A stretch of 64,000 nt of DNA from contig DASZZN010000030.1 of NCBI GenBank assembly GCA_035544955.1, forward strand, positions 1-64,000, read 5' to 3'. Source of the DNA: Candidatus Dormiibacterota bacterium (GTDB lineage: Bacteria; Chloroflexota; Dormibacteria; CF-121). The notes below the pieces were generated by a model. It was given only the letters and a program-made list of their open reading frames with translations, was not told the origin of the DNA and searched no databases. A program made the position numbers and the translations under genes. Below, piece after piece: positions 16,716-25,871 of the stretch. Positions within the stretch are counted from its first letter, which is position 1. Every line of letters starts with the position of its first letter.

Positions 16716-18108
16716 GGCGCTCCCTGCTGGGCTTCGGATTCGCCGCCGAAGTCAGCCCGTATGGCTGGGGGCGGTTGGGCTGGCAGCGGGTGGGCTGGTC
16801 CTTGGGACCATCCTTGCTGGTGCGCCTTCGGGTGCCATTCTTGGCACCGTTGCCGTATTGCTGGCAACCGGCGCCGCCATTTACCGCCCGGCTCTCGGCC
16901 TGGCGGTCCTAGCGTTCACCTATCCGTACGACCTGACGACGTACGCCGGGCCTGTCAAGCTCACCAGCTCTGCAGCGCTCTTGGGAGTTCTTGTCCTGGT
17001 CTTGGTCGGCCGCCAGCTCCTGAGCAATCCACCTTCTATCGTCCACACCCAGCTGGACATACCGGTCTTACTCTTTGCAGCCGCAAGCGTCGTATCGCTC
17101 GCAGGACTAACCGGAAATCTCAGCGTTCAGGTCGTTGCCCTACTGAAGGCATTCGGCGGATTCGCGATCTTCTTCATTGCCACTCAGACCGTACGCAGTC
17201 TGAGCGATGCCCTACTTGTGATTGGAAGCATCATTGCGACAGGGCTCGTTCAGGCGGTGCAGACATTGGTGCCGTTTGTGACTGAAGGTCAGGCCACCTC
17301 CGTGGACACACGCGCGACCGGAACCCTGATCGATGCCAATTTGTTCGCGGGCTACCTGGTGCTCGTGATCCCTCTTGTTCTGGCCCTAGGCTTGGCGTTT
17401 CACCACCGATGGGCGACACTGCCGACCATAGCGGCGACATTAGCGCTGACTGCGGCCCTGGCCGTTACGCTGTCTCGCAGCGGGTGGCTTGGACTGATCG
17501 TTGGCGCCCTGGTCCTGTGGCTTCTTCTTCGAGAACGGCGCTGGCGCATCGCCTCCGTCGCTGCTGCCGTAACCGCCGGCGTCCTCGCCGTCGGGTTGGC
17601 CGGGCCGATCGCTGCCCGGCTTGGGCCGTCTGATTCGGGACCGATGCAGATGCTCGCTGATCGTAGCCAGGTGTGGAGTGCGGCGATAAGGATCGCTATC
17701 GACCACCCAGTATTTGGCGTCGGCATCGACAACTTTCAGGACTTCTATCCGATTTACAGCGGTCGTGATGACGGGCTGAACCACGCACACAATCTCTTCC
17801 TCAACATGGCCGCCGAGCGAGGGATGCTCGGATTGCTCGCTTTTGGCGTCGTGCTTCTGTGGCTCCTTAAGTGTCTGGCCAGCGCCTTCACGGGCGCGAA
17901 CACGCTCGCTATGCGTGCGATGGTCGCCGGCTTAGCGGCCAGTTTCGCGGCGTACATGGTCCACTCACTTTTCGACGTTTCCTACTACGACTACAAGGTG
18001 CTCTTGCTCTTCTGGCTGCTTGTTGGGCTTGTCGCAGCCATGTCGAGCAAGAGAGTCGCCGTAAATCGCTCTATCCGGATCGGGACTACCGGTTCCTTGG
18101 ATTCTTAA
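16684..18108 (+). CDS. O-antigen ligase/polymerase family membrane protein (Wzy/WaaL-like, first)
   Basis: A 474-residue protein with about twelve membrane segments. The large periplasmic loop carries 'HPVFGVGIDNFQDFYPIY' and 'NHAHNLFLNMAAERGMLGLL', the Wzy_C signature with its conserved His. Such proteins either polymerise lipid-linked repeat units or ligate finished chains; sequence alone does not decide. ATG 16684 lies inside the kinase gene (32-base overlap) and no closer start follows before the first hydrophobic segment. It is the last gene of the GC-rich part of the locus; the composition changes just downstream. Confidence 0.87.
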   Translation: MRTAISSAESRALPAGLRIRRRSQPVWLGAVGLAAGGLVLGTILAGAPSGAILGTVAVLLATGAAIYRPALGLAVLAFTYPYDLTTYAGPVKLTSSAALLGVLVLVLVGRQLLSNPPSIVHTQLDIPVLLFAAASVVSLAGLTGNLSVQVVALLKAFGGFAIFFIATQTVRSLSDALLVIGSIIATGLVQAVQTLVPFVTEGQATSVDTRATGTLIDANLFAGYLVLVIPLVLALGLAFHHRWATLPTIAATLALTAALAVTLSRSGWLGLIVGALVLWLLLRERRWRIASVAAAVTAGVLAVGLAGPIAARLGPSDSGPMQMLADRSQVWSAAIRIAIDHPVFGVGIDNFQDFYPIYSGRDDGLNHAHNLFLNMAAERGMLGLLAFGVVLLWLLKCLASAFTGANTLAMRAMVAGLAASFAAYMVHSLFDVSYYDYKVLLLFWLLVGLVAAMSSKRVAVNRSIRIGTTGSLDS

Positions 18109-18179
18109 GCTGGTTAACCTGCCGCGTCAACAGCTGCTTGAACTTTACGGTTGCGACGACGCCTTTAGGTTTGCTTGAA

Positions 18180-19835
18180 ATGAGGCAACGGGCGGCCCAC
18201 GCAGACGCTTCATTCAGGCTACCCGTAAAGCCGATTGGCTGGCACTTGGAAAGCCGTCAGCGACATGCCACCGGCATCACCGTCGTCGTTGCTGTCGGCG
18301 TTCTGCTGGGGACGGTGGCCATGGGTGGTGCCCAGGGATTGCTTATTTGGATCGGTCTAATGGCAGCTGGATTCATCTTTGCTTTTCCGCGTGCTGCCGT
18401 GCTGTTACTCCTGATCATGATGCCTCTTGATGTGCACGTGCCAAGCGGGTTTGTGCTCGACGCTGCACTCGATCCAGCGCGCCTCTTGGTGGTCGCGTCC
18501 GTTTTGATGCGGGCCAGGTGGCGCCGCGAGGTTCGAATCTCCAAGGGCGTAACCCTCCTTGCGGTCGCTTACGTACTTGCGGTGTGCGCATCACTCATTT
18601 ACGCGCAAATCACACCGGCGCTTGGTGTCCCCTATGAGTCAGTGCGATACCTGTACAAGCTGGTCACTTATGTGGCCTTCGGGTATGTCGCGGTTATTGT
18701 CATAAGGGAATCGGGTCTTTTGAGACTGGCCTTTTGGGCGCTTTTGTTTGGCCTGATCGCAACCGACGTCTACGCCATCTACCAAATGGCCATCGGTGAT
18801 TTCGGGATCATATTCCGGTTGGAGTATCCGCTCAGCATCAATCAACCCTGGATTGGGCGACCGACCGGGCTTCTGTCGCATCCAAACAATCTAGCGGGCT
18901 ACATCAATCTGCTTCTGCCGATTGTCGCGGCAGTGGGAATATATGTAAGGGAATTCAGGGTGCGCGCAGCCGCCATAGGAGCCATTTGTTTGTCGGTTGC
19001 TGCTCTCTTCCTGACCCAGAGTCGGGGCGCGTGGGTTGCAGCTCTACTGATATTGAGCGTGCTTGTTTTTCGCGTGGCATCGAAGGGGCTGCGCGTCCCC
19101 CTCGGGATCTTGATGGCCCTGTCTGCCTTCGCGCTAGCCTTTGTTGTCCCAGCCACCTCGGCGAGAATTCAAGATGCCAGCGTGTCTCTGAACAGTCGGC
19201 TCGAAATTTGGAACGTTTTCAAGACGATGTTTTTATCGTCCCCTGTATTCGGTGTTGGCTTTGGTAGTTACGGCGTCCGTTTCTCCGCTGCGTCGTCACT
19301 CTTCTTCGACCCTAATGGTCCTCCAATACACGCCCACGACCTTTACTTACAAACGTTGGCCGAAACCGGCGTAATGGGCTGCCTTGCTTTGTTAGCTTTG
19401 CTAATTGCTGCGACGAGAGGGTCATGGGCACTGCAGCGCATAGCAAGAAATCGGGGGCTTCCTTTGGTCGCTGGGTTCTATCTCGGACTCAGCCTGTCTA
19501 TTGTTGGGCTGCTGATTCACGGGCTAGTGGATGTGCTACCGGAATCGAGTCCACAGTTTGCCGCGCTGATGTGGATTCTGGTTCTACTTTCGGCCGGCAC
19601 CCAAATCAGGCCAGAACGGGTAGCGATATCCTTCGCCGACGCGGACGTCCGAGAGCCTACCGAGGAAGGCAAGGCGGTCGGTGTCCTAACGCCCGGCTGG
19701 CTTCCAGGGTTCGACCGCAAGGGCAATCAAATGAAGTGCTCGTTGTGGCGTCGTGTCACATCGGCTCAGTTCCGCGACGAACGCCCCGGTTTCTGGGAGT
19801 CCTCGACTCGAGCGGCGTTGGTCGTCAGATGTTAG
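18180..19835 (+). CDS. O-antigen ligase/polymerase family membrane protein (Wzy/WaaL-like, second)
   Basis: A 551-residue polytopic protein of the same superfamily as its upstream neighbour but clearly diverged. Its loop has 'SPVFGVGFGSYGVRFS' and 'IHAHDLYLQTLAETGVMG'. The soluble C-terminal tail of about 90 residues after the last membrane helix is unusual, and its last 28 codons overlap the next flippase gene in another frame. ATG 18180 is chosen (TTG 18171 possible). Local DNA is visibly less GC-rich than upstream, hinting at separate acquisition. One of the two copies may be a polymerase and the other a ligase. Confidence 0.82.
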   Translation: MRQRAAHADASFRLPVKPIGWHLESRQRHATGITVVVAVGVLLGTVAMGGAQGLLIWIGLMAAGFIFAFPRAAVLLLLIMMPLDVHVPSGFVLDAALDPARLLVVASVLMRARWRREVRISKGVTLLAVAYVLAVCASLIYAQITPALGVPYESVRYLYKLVTYVAFGYVAVIVIRESGLLRLAFWALLFGLIATDVYAIYQMAIGDFGIIFRLEYPLSINQPWIGRPTGLLSHPNNLAGYINLLLPIVAAVGIYVREFRVRAAAIGAICLSVAALFLTQSRGAWVAALLILSVLVFRVASKGLRVPLGILMALSAFALAFVVPATSARIQDASVSLNSRLEIWNVFKTMFLSSPVFGVGFGSYGVRFSAASSLFFDPNGPPIHAHDLYLQTLAETGVMGCLALLALLIAATRGSWALQRIARNRGLPLVAGFYLGLSLSIVGLLIHGLVDVLPESSPQFAALMWILVLLSAGTQIRPERVAISFADADVREPTEEGKAVGVLTPGWLPGFDRKGNQMKCSLWRRVTSAQFRDERPGFWESSTRAALVVRC

Positions 19836-21324
19836 CCGAGGGATTCGCTTTCTGACCCCGCTAGAAATAAGCGGGCGAGATATTGGAGCACTTCAGCAGC
19901 TTGCCCTAGCTGGCATCGTGCGCCTCGCCGGTCGCGAAATCATCGTTAAGTTGTTGCAACTCGTAGGAAGCATCGTGTTGGCTAGGGTCCTTGCGCCTTC
20001 CACCTTTGGAATCTTCGCGATTGCCTACTTCGCAATCAATCTCTTTGCGGTATTCAGTGAGCTTGGACTAGGAGCTGCACTGATTCGCAAGCCAGGAGAC
20101 TTGGGCCGGCACGAGCTCGAGGCCGTCTTTACCTGCCAGTTGGCTTTCATTTTGGGGCTAAGCTCCATTTTGTTCTTGGTGGCTCCGGTATTCGTGCTTG
20201 TTTACAAAGTCCCTAACGCCGTTTGGGTGGTTCGGGCCCTCTCCATAGCGCTGTTTCTAACCTCCCTGCGTACCGTTCCTGTCGTGATTGCGGAGCGACG
20301 GTTAGCTTACGGCCCGATCGCAGTGTCCGACTTGTCACGACATCTGACCTTCTGGGTGGTCGCTGTGCTCCTGGCCTTGGCTGGTTTCGGCGTGTGGAGC
20401 CTGGTCGCTGCCGTAATTGTCTCGTCGGGGGTAGGGACAGCCGTTCTGTACGCTAGGACGGGCTGGCGCCCAGCACTACGCTTCGAGTGGCGCCCAATAC
20501 AGGAGAGCGTCCGCTTTGGCCTCACTTATCAGGGGCAATCAGCTACGCACTTTGCCAAGGACACTATCATCCCGGCGCTTGGAGGCTTACTTTACGGCAG
20601 CGTTGCCGTCGGTTACTTAACTTGGGCCGAGCAATATGCCTTCGTGCCCTTGTTATTGACCGGCCTCGTTGCTCGCGTGAGCTACCCTGCTCTAGCCCGC
20701 TTGCAAAATGATGCTCGGGCGTTTGCATCGATGCTGGAGTCCACACTTCGATGGACATGTCTTCTTTCCTTCCCCCTATTTGCCGTTATGGTGGGGCTTG
20801 CACCTCAGGTCATCGAGCTTGTCTACGGGTCCAAGTGGCTTCCAGCTCTACCATCCGCCTACTTGCTCTTTCTGAATATGGCGCTCGGAGTAGGAACTGG
20901 TGTACTAATGCCAGCGCTCTACTCTATGGGCAGAGCCTCCACGGGACTTCGAATATCTGTAGGCTGGATGGCCGCGACTTGGCTATTCGCATTGGTATTT
21001 GCTAGTCTCGGTGTAGGCTTCGCTGCACTGGCAGCGGCGTACGCTCTTGGGACGGTTTTGGCTTTGGCTGCAATCGTTCTCGCAGTACGCCGCCTCGGAG
21101 AGATTGACATTGTCGGAGCAACGCTACTGCCGGTCTCAGGTGCTGGGGTTATCGCAATCATGCTGCATCTTCTGGCTCCGTTGCTTGTGAACGACGTTGC
21201 ATCTTTGGTTGTCCTCGGGGCCGTCGCAGCCATTCTTGGCTTTGGCATTAACCTGTGGGGGAAACGATTCGTTGCGTTTGCAGCCATTAAGTCTCTTCGA
21301 ACGAGCAGCCTTGGCCGGCTATAG
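19753..21324 (+). CDS. Polysaccharide flippase, lipopolysaccharide-biosynthesis (WzxC/MATE-like) second copy
   Basis: A membrane protein of up to 523 residues with about fourteen segments. The conserved opening 'LLQLVGSIVLARVLAPSTFG' and 'IFAIAYFAINLFAVFSELGL' identify the WzxC-like branch of lipid-linked oligosaccharide flippases. The first 45 or so residues from GTG 19753 overlap the upstream gene and look non-homologous. The functional start could be later, for example CTG 19852, since no other canonical start lies between. The gene has lower GC than the first flippase at 1181 and probably belongs to the replaced cassette. Confidence 0.82.
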   Translation: MSHRLSSATNAPVSGSPRLERRWSSDVSRGIRFLTPLEISGRDIGALQQLALAGIVRLAGREIIVKLLQLVGSIVLARVLAPSTFGIFAIAYFAINLFAVFSELGLGAALIRKPGDLGRHELEAVFTCQLAFILGLSSILFLVAPVFVLVYKVPNAVWVVRALSIALFLTSLRTVPVVIAERRLAYGPIAVSDLSRHLTFWVVAVLLALAGFGVWSLVAAVIVSSGVGTAVLYARTGWRPALRFEWRPIQESVRFGLTYQGQSATHFAKDTIIPALGGLLYGSVAVGYLTWAEQYAFVPLLLTGLVARVSYPALARLQNDARAFASMLESTLRWTCLLSFPLFAVMVGLAPQVIELVYGSKWLPALPSAYLLFLNMALGVGTGVLMPALYSMGRASTGLRISVGWMAATWLFALVFASLGVGFAALAAAYALGTVLALAAIVLAVRRLGEIDIVGATLLPVSGAGVIAIMLHLLAPLLVNDVASLVVLGAVAAILGFGINLWGKRFVAFAAIKSLRTSSLGRL

Positions 21325-21339
21325 GGCTATGCCTTAGGA

Positions 21340-22116
21340 ATGGCGCTATCCCTCATCATGCGGGCGACACGGGCTGCCTTTCAGTACGTGCCGATGCGCG
21401 GGACGACCCTGGTTCAGACAAAGGCCTTCGTTCGGAGCGTTCTTGAGCATATTGAAGCCTACCCAATATCAAGCGGGAACAAAGTCACTCACTTGCCCGA
21501 GCGCCTGCTTTCCGACATATTCCCTGGAATCGATGGGCAGACTGCACAGTTGGGTCATCGGTTTGAGCAGTGGGCGCTTCCCTACGGAGAGGCGTACGTA
21601 CTGGCCGTTGTCGCTGCATATCTCCGGCCAAGGACCGTCTTTGAGTTTGGAACCTTCACCGGTGCCAGCACGTTATTGATGGCACAACATGCCGGCCCTG
21701 ATGCCTGTTTGTTCACGCTCGATTTGCCGCCTGAGGATAGACGGTTCTGGTTACCAGGTACAGAGTCTCTGTCTAGGGAGGCGCAGAGGAAGCGGATAGG
21801 TGAGCGCTTCAGGGATACGCCGTACCAACGGCAGGTAACTCAACTCCATGGGGATAGCGCCACATTCGACTTCTCTCCATATCGTGGGCGAATCGATCTC
21901 GTTTTCGTGGACGCGGTGCACACATATGAATACGTAAAGAACGACACTCTAAAGGCGCTGGAGATGCTGTCGTCGCGAGGCACAATCATCTGGGACGACT
22001 GCTCGGCCGCTATTCCGGACGTACCGCGAGCCCTCGAAGTGTTCGGCGAGGCGATTCCAATCTATCGAGTCGCGGAAACGCGGCTTGCGGTTCACACGAG
22101 GCAGTCCCGTGATTGA
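21340..22116 (+). CDS. Class I SAM-dependent methyltransferase (Methyltransf_24-like)
   Basis: A 258-residue protein. The SAM-binding strand is 'TVFEFGTFTGASTLLMA' near residue 105, followed by 'LFTLDLPPED' and the later acidic 'IDLVFVDAVHTYEYV', which match the Methyltransf_24 type often found in glycan clusters. It probably O-methylates a sugar of the surface polymer; substrate not identifiable. ATG 21340 lies 15 bases after the flippase stop. The next glycosyltransferase starts inside its last eight bases, so the two are translationally coupled. Confidence 0.8.
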   Translation: MALSLIMRATRAAFQYVPMRGTTLVQTKAFVRSVLEHIEAYPISSGNKVTHLPERLLSDIFPGIDGQTAQLGHRFEQWALPYGEAYVLAVVAAYLRPRTVFEFGTFTGASTLLMAQHAGPDACLFTLDLPPEDRRFWLPGTESLSREAQRKRIGERFRDTPYQRQVTQLHGDSATFDFSPYRGRIDLVFVDAVHTYEYVKNDTLKALEMLSSRGTIIWDDCSAAIPDVPRALEVFGEAIPIYRVAETRLAVHTRQSRD

Positions 22117-23425
22117 CCCGGTCCCCCATGCCAAAGCCTCCCGGAATGTGACCGCGTTCAAGTTGTTGTTCGTCACGAACGTATACCCTCCGATACGGCT
22201 TGGCGGCTATGAAGAGGTCTGCTTCGATTTCGCCCAGCTTCTTACACAGCGCGGACATAAGGTGACTGTTCTGTCGAGCACGTTCAGGGTACCGGAAGGA
22301 GGACTCGGCGGAGATACGGCCCTAAGGATGCTGCGAGTAAAGTCGAACTTCCGGTTGTCGAAGAAGAGGCGAAACGTCTTTGTCCTACTCGACAACCTCT
22401 TCACCGAATGGCACAACGCTCGAATTGTGCGAGAGGTTATCGCCCGTGAGGGCCCTACCTTCGTTGTTGTTTGGAACGGGGGATTCCTTGGGCGACATTG
22501 GCTAACGGTTGCCGAACGGTCCGCTTCAGTCGTTTACTACCTCCACGACACTTGGCTGGAACCAGCAATGAGGCCGATATTCCGTCCAGTTAGGCCCAAG
22601 GAGATGTCGCTTGCCAAATGGCTTTACGACACAGGACTTCGTCTTGTCTGCGCCCCCTGGAGTGGTTTCCTTGCGGACCGTACCATCTTCATCAGCCGAA
22701 GCCTTCAAGGCGAATACTCCCAGAGGGGGGTAAATGTTGGGAGAACCCCGGTACTTCATAACGGCATTTCGGATGAGCTATTCCCATTCAGAGCCCAGCA
22801 CATTGTGGCGCGTACTGCCGGAGAGCCGTTTAGGATTATCTATGTAGGACGGATCGCTGCGTACAAAGGCGTGACGACCCTTGTGCGGGCATTGCAGAAG
22901 CTACGTGCCCTTCCTGGACTGGCCCAAGCTAGGCTTACCTTAGTAGGAGCCTTACAAGACGAAGCCTATGAGAGAGCGCTGCAGGAGCTTACCAGCCAAC
23001 TTGGGCTCAACGGAGCTGTGGAATTGTCAGGCCAGTTGCCGAGGTCTGCGCTCTCGGAGGCCTATGCGCAGCACGATGTCTTCGCTTTCCCTTCGGAATG
23101 GAATGAGCCGTTTGCTCTAACTCTTTTGGAAGCTATGGCGACCGGAATACCCATTGTTGCAACTCTCCGCGGGGGCGCGGCGGAAATTTTGCGTGATGGC
23201 CACAATGCAGTTACATGCCGAGCCGGCGATGCCACGGATCTTTCGCAAAAACTCAGCTGGCTGTTGACTCATCCCACCGCAGCGGCAGCGATTGGGGAAC
23301 GTGCCAGTCAACAGATTAGGCAGGACCACACGATTCAAGCTCAGGTTTCGTCATTCGAGTCATATCTGCAACGCCAGCGGGTTCGGCAAGCGGAGTTTGC
23401 TGCCATTTCCTTGGCGGCACACTGA
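22109..23425 (+). CDS. Glycosyltransferase family 4
   Basis: About 438 residues. The N-terminal half begins 'KLLFVTNVYPPIRLGGYEEV', the acceptor-side glycine loop. The C-terminal half has 'IIYVGRIAAYKGVTTLVRAL' and 'EPFALTLLEAMATGIPIVAT', the GT4 donor-binding motif. GTG 22109 gives an eight-base overlap with the methyltransferase; GTG 22148 is a possible shorter start, and TTG 22085 is less likely. Codon use is less GC-biased than in the first half of the locus. Linkage and sugar unknown. Confidence 0.85.
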   Translation: MIDPVPHAKASRNVTAFKLLFVTNVYPPIRLGGYEEVCFDFAQLLTQRGHKVTVLSSTFRVPEGGLGGDTALRMLRVKSNFRLSKKRRNVFVLLDNLFTEWHNARIVREVIAREGPTFVVVWNGGFLGRHWLTVAERSASVVYYLHDTWLEPAMRPIFRPVRPKEMSLAKWLYDTGLRLVCAPWSGFLADRTIFISRSLQGEYSQRGVNVGRTPVLHNGISDELFPFRAQHIVARTAGEPFRIIYVGRIAAYKGVTTLVRALQKLRALPGLAQARLTLVGALQDEAYERALQELTSQLGLNGAVELSGQLPRSALSEAYAQHDVFAFPSEWNEPFALTLLEAMATGIPIVATLRGGAAEILRDGHNAVTCRAGDATDLSQKLSWLLTHPTAAAAIGERASQQIRQDHTIQAQVSSFESYLQRQRVRQAEFAAISLAAH

Positions 23426-23494
23426 ACACTATCGGCGAGACGTCCTGACCGCCAATACTATTCGGGCCGTCCGGAAGGGCCCGGGTTAGCCGTC

Positions 23495-24655
23495 GTGCGA
23501 CTGGCCATCGATGCACGACTTGCGGCGTGGAAGGAGCGTACCGGCACGGCACGGTACACCAGCAATTTACTGAGGGCGCTAGCTGAAGTAGATAAGGCGA
23601 ACACATACTCACTGATCCTGACTCGCTCACGACACGGAATGCGCCAATTTAGTTTTCCTAATGCACCGAACTTCGAGTCGCGGTGGCTTCCTTGGGAGGA
23701 TCGTCTCCATTCGGCACTGTGGCTCGCAGCGAGTTGGCCCTACATAGAATCACTTCTAGGCTCTGTAGACGTCCTTCACTTAACAAACGTGTCCTACGTC
23801 GCGAGCCGGCAAGCGGCACTTGTGATCACTGTGCATGACGTCACCTTCATAAGTAGCCCAGAGAACTATTCTCGCAAGGACCGTTGGTTCCATCGGACTG
23901 CCCTAAACAAAGCCCTTCAGCTGGATCCTCTGGTGATTGCCGATTCTGAATACACGGCGAACTCCCTGCACTGCGAAGTGGGGGTTGATACGAAGAGAAT
24001 CCGAGCTATCCATTTGGCTCCGGATCCCATATTTGCGCCGGATGCGACGAGTGAGGACATGACGATCAGCCGCAAGTACAAGCTAGAGACGCCCTTCTTC
24101 CTATTTGTAAGCACCATCGAACCCCGCAAGAACTTATCGCGGCTGTTGACGGCGTTCCTAACTGCTCGCCGTCGAGGCCTTATTTGGCAACGCCTAATCG
24201 TTACGGGCCGTATTGGCTGGCTAGCCGACCCAACGCTGCGAGAGCTCAGGCGTGCTCAAACCACCGGAGAAGTGGAGCTTGTTGGGTTCGTCGACGACAG
24301 CGTACTGGCTTGTTTCATGCGTCAGGCCGACGCTCTCGTCTACCCATCGCTTGAGGAGGGGTTTGGCCTCCCGGTACTCGAGGCCATGACATCCGGTACA
24401 CCGGTGGTCACCTCTAATGCGGGAGCATTGCCAGAGGTCGCGGGGGAAGCAGCTATGCTCGTGGACCCACTTGATCCTTATGACATTTGCCGAGCTTTAG
24501 TGCTCTTAGGGACCGATCCGAAAAGACGTGAAGACCTAAGAGGATTAGGGCTGCAGCGGGCCCGGTCCTTTACCTGGCGCAAGACTGCCGAACAGACTCT
24601 GGCCGTTTACGAGGAGGCGACAGTTGCGGGCCGTGGGCGACGCCATGGGCAGTAG
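23495..24655 (+). CDS. Glycosyltransferase family 4 (mannosyltransferase-like)
   Basis: A 386-residue GT-B enzyme. It starts 'RLAIDARLAAWKERTGTARY', typical of the group annotated as WbdA/MtfB-like mannosyltransferases, and continues with 'VITVHDVTFI', 'FFLFVSTIEPRKNLSRLLTA' and 'EEGFGLPVLEAMTSGTPVVT'. The E-x7-E pair is intact. GTG 23495 is the natural start, 69 bases after the previous gene. Immediately downstream lies about 480 bases without an intact gene, containing the decayed IS481 copy. Confidence 0.86.
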   Translation: MRLAIDARLAAWKERTGTARYTSNLLRALAEVDKANTYSLILTRSRHGMRQFSFPNAPNFESRWLPWEDRLHSALWLAASWPYIESLLGSVDVLHLTNVSYVASRQAALVITVHDVTFISSPENYSRKDRWFHRTALNKALQLDPLVIADSEYTANSLHCEVGVDTKRIRAIHLAPDPIFAPDATSEDMTISRKYKLETPFFLFVSTIEPRKNLSRLLTAFLTARRRGLIWQRLIVTGRIGWLADPTLRELRRAQTTGEVELVGFVDDSVLACFMRQADALVYPSLEEGFGLPVLEAMTSGTPVVTSNAGALPEVAGEAAMLVDPLDPYDICRALVLLGTDPKRREDLRGLGLQRARSFTWRKTAEQTLAVYEEATVAGRGRRHGQ

Positions 24656-24688
24656 GATCGCTCGGCTGGCAACAGTTAGCGCTCCGCC

Positions 24689-24900
24689 TAGGGTGTAGTT
24701 TCGACCAGCATTGTTGACAAGAACCTGGCCACCCAACAGGGGTGTGGGGTCTGCGGGGATTGTAGAAGCGAAGCCAGCGGGGGAGCAGGCGCTGCCGGAT
24801 CGCATCGCCGGAATAGAAGCGGGCGTACGCCCATTCCTGAGCAGGGTTAACCGACCAGAGCGTTCTACAGCGCAGTCAAATGCATTCGCCATTGCAGTAG
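24689..24900 (-). pseudogene. Decayed IS481-family transposase 3' remnant
   Basis: The reverse complement reads 'EWAYARFYSGDAIRQRL' then 'PRWLRFYNPRRPHTPVG', and a further stretch resembles the 'VLVNKADGNYT' end of the transposase at 1-141 but in a shifted frame ('QVLVNNAGRNYT'). Nucleotide identity to bases 1-141 is easy to see over the last 140 bases, with substitutions and small indels. Upstream of it (24900-25130) only a vague trace is visible, including a two-CxxC peptide broken by a stop. No functional product is expected. It marks an old insertion inside the variable half of the glycan locus. Confidence 0.75.
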
Positions 24901-25132
24901 ACATGGACGCGACCGCCCACCTTGTGCTTGCCTCAGGTGTTGCGACCACAGAACTCGCAGAACAGCCAGGGACGGCTGGCGTAGTCCCGGTCAGACGTAG
25001 TCCCCAGCAAGGGCGTGCTGGTAAAAGCCCATCGCTGGCGATTCCATTGACGCGTCATCACATCCATCTCAATCAGAGCGCGACGTCGAGATCAGCGCGG
25101 GCCCGTTGCAGACTTGATGGCCGGGGAAGGTA

Positions 25133-25864
25133 GTGGCAAAGCCAACTGGAACGGAGATTTGGGATCGCTGGGCGAAGACCGATCCGCTGTGGGCGATCCT
25201 GAGCTGGGACGGCAAGCAGGATGCCTGGAAGTGGGAAGACTTCATGGCGACTGGCCGAGATGATGTCGCGCGTTTCCTGAAGTTCATTCACGACTTAGGC
25301 TTGCCGCTGCGCCCTGAGCGCGCGCTGGACTTCGGATGTGGCGTCGGCCGCCTCAGTCGCGCACTCGCCGAAACCTTTGCTCACGTTGAAGGCGTGGATG
25401 CGAGCACGGATCTGATTCGGCTTGCCATCGCGCATAACGACCGTCCGGGCCGCATCGCCTTCCGAGTCAATGACCTGACCCTTCCCTTTCCCAACGAGTA
25501 CTTCGATCTCGTGTTTTCGTGGCTCGTCCTTCAGCACATTCCGCCAGGCGAGCAGCTGCGGTATCTGGCCGAATTCGCACGGGTCGTCCGGCCGGGTGGG
25601 CTCTTGGCCTTTCAGTTCTACGGTTTCCCGGTTAGGTTCCGCGGTCGAGTCGGCGCTGCACTCCCACGCCCGCTTATGGCCCTCTATCGAACGCTCCGGT
25701 ATCAAGCGCGGCGAACCGACGTCTACAGCTTGCACCCAGACCGGGTACGTACCCATCTCGCCAAGTTCGACGTTTCGATTGCGGGGGAACGGCGAGAACA
25801 CGATCATCGTGGGGCTTATGCCAGCTACTACTTTGTCGCTCAGAAACTTCTCCATGACCCCTAA
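25133..25864 (+). CDS. SAM-dependent methyltransferase (Methyltransf_11/25 type)
   Basis: A 243-residue protein. Motif I is 'ALDFGCGVGRLSRALAE', motif II 'VEGVDASTDLIRLA', and the post-motif is 'FDLVFSWLVLQHIPPGE' followed by 'ARVVRPGGLLAFQFYG', a complete class I fold. It probably methylates a sugar or lipid of the surface glycan. GTG 25133 has a ribosome site (ggggaagg) six bases upstream. The gene stands alone between two decayed elements, the IS481 remnant before it and the tail-spike-like fragment after it, so it may have moved in with one of them. Confidence 0.83.
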   Translation: MAKPTGTEIWDRWAKTDPLWAILSWDGKQDAWKWEDFMATGRDDVARFLKFIHDLGLPLRPERALDFGCGVGRLSRALAETFAHVEGVDASTDLIRLAIAHNDRPGRIAFRVNDLTLPFPNEYFDLVFSWLVLQHIPPGEQLRYLAEFARVVRPGGLLAFQFYGFPVRFRGRVGAALPRPLMALYRTLRYQARRTDVYSLHPDRVRTHLAKFDVSIAGERREHDHRGAYASYYFVAQKLLHDP

Positions 25865-25871
25865 CCCACCG

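Noticed and set aside
18525-18547. ggttcgaatctcc resembling a tRNA T-arm
   Set aside because: It lies in the polymerase/ligase gene, the stem does not pair and no acceptor or anticodon arm surrounds it.
24545-24949. 134-residue - strand open frame treated as a gene
   Set aside because: It mixes the IS481 remnant in a shifted frame with antisense of the glycosyltransferase end; not a coherent protein.
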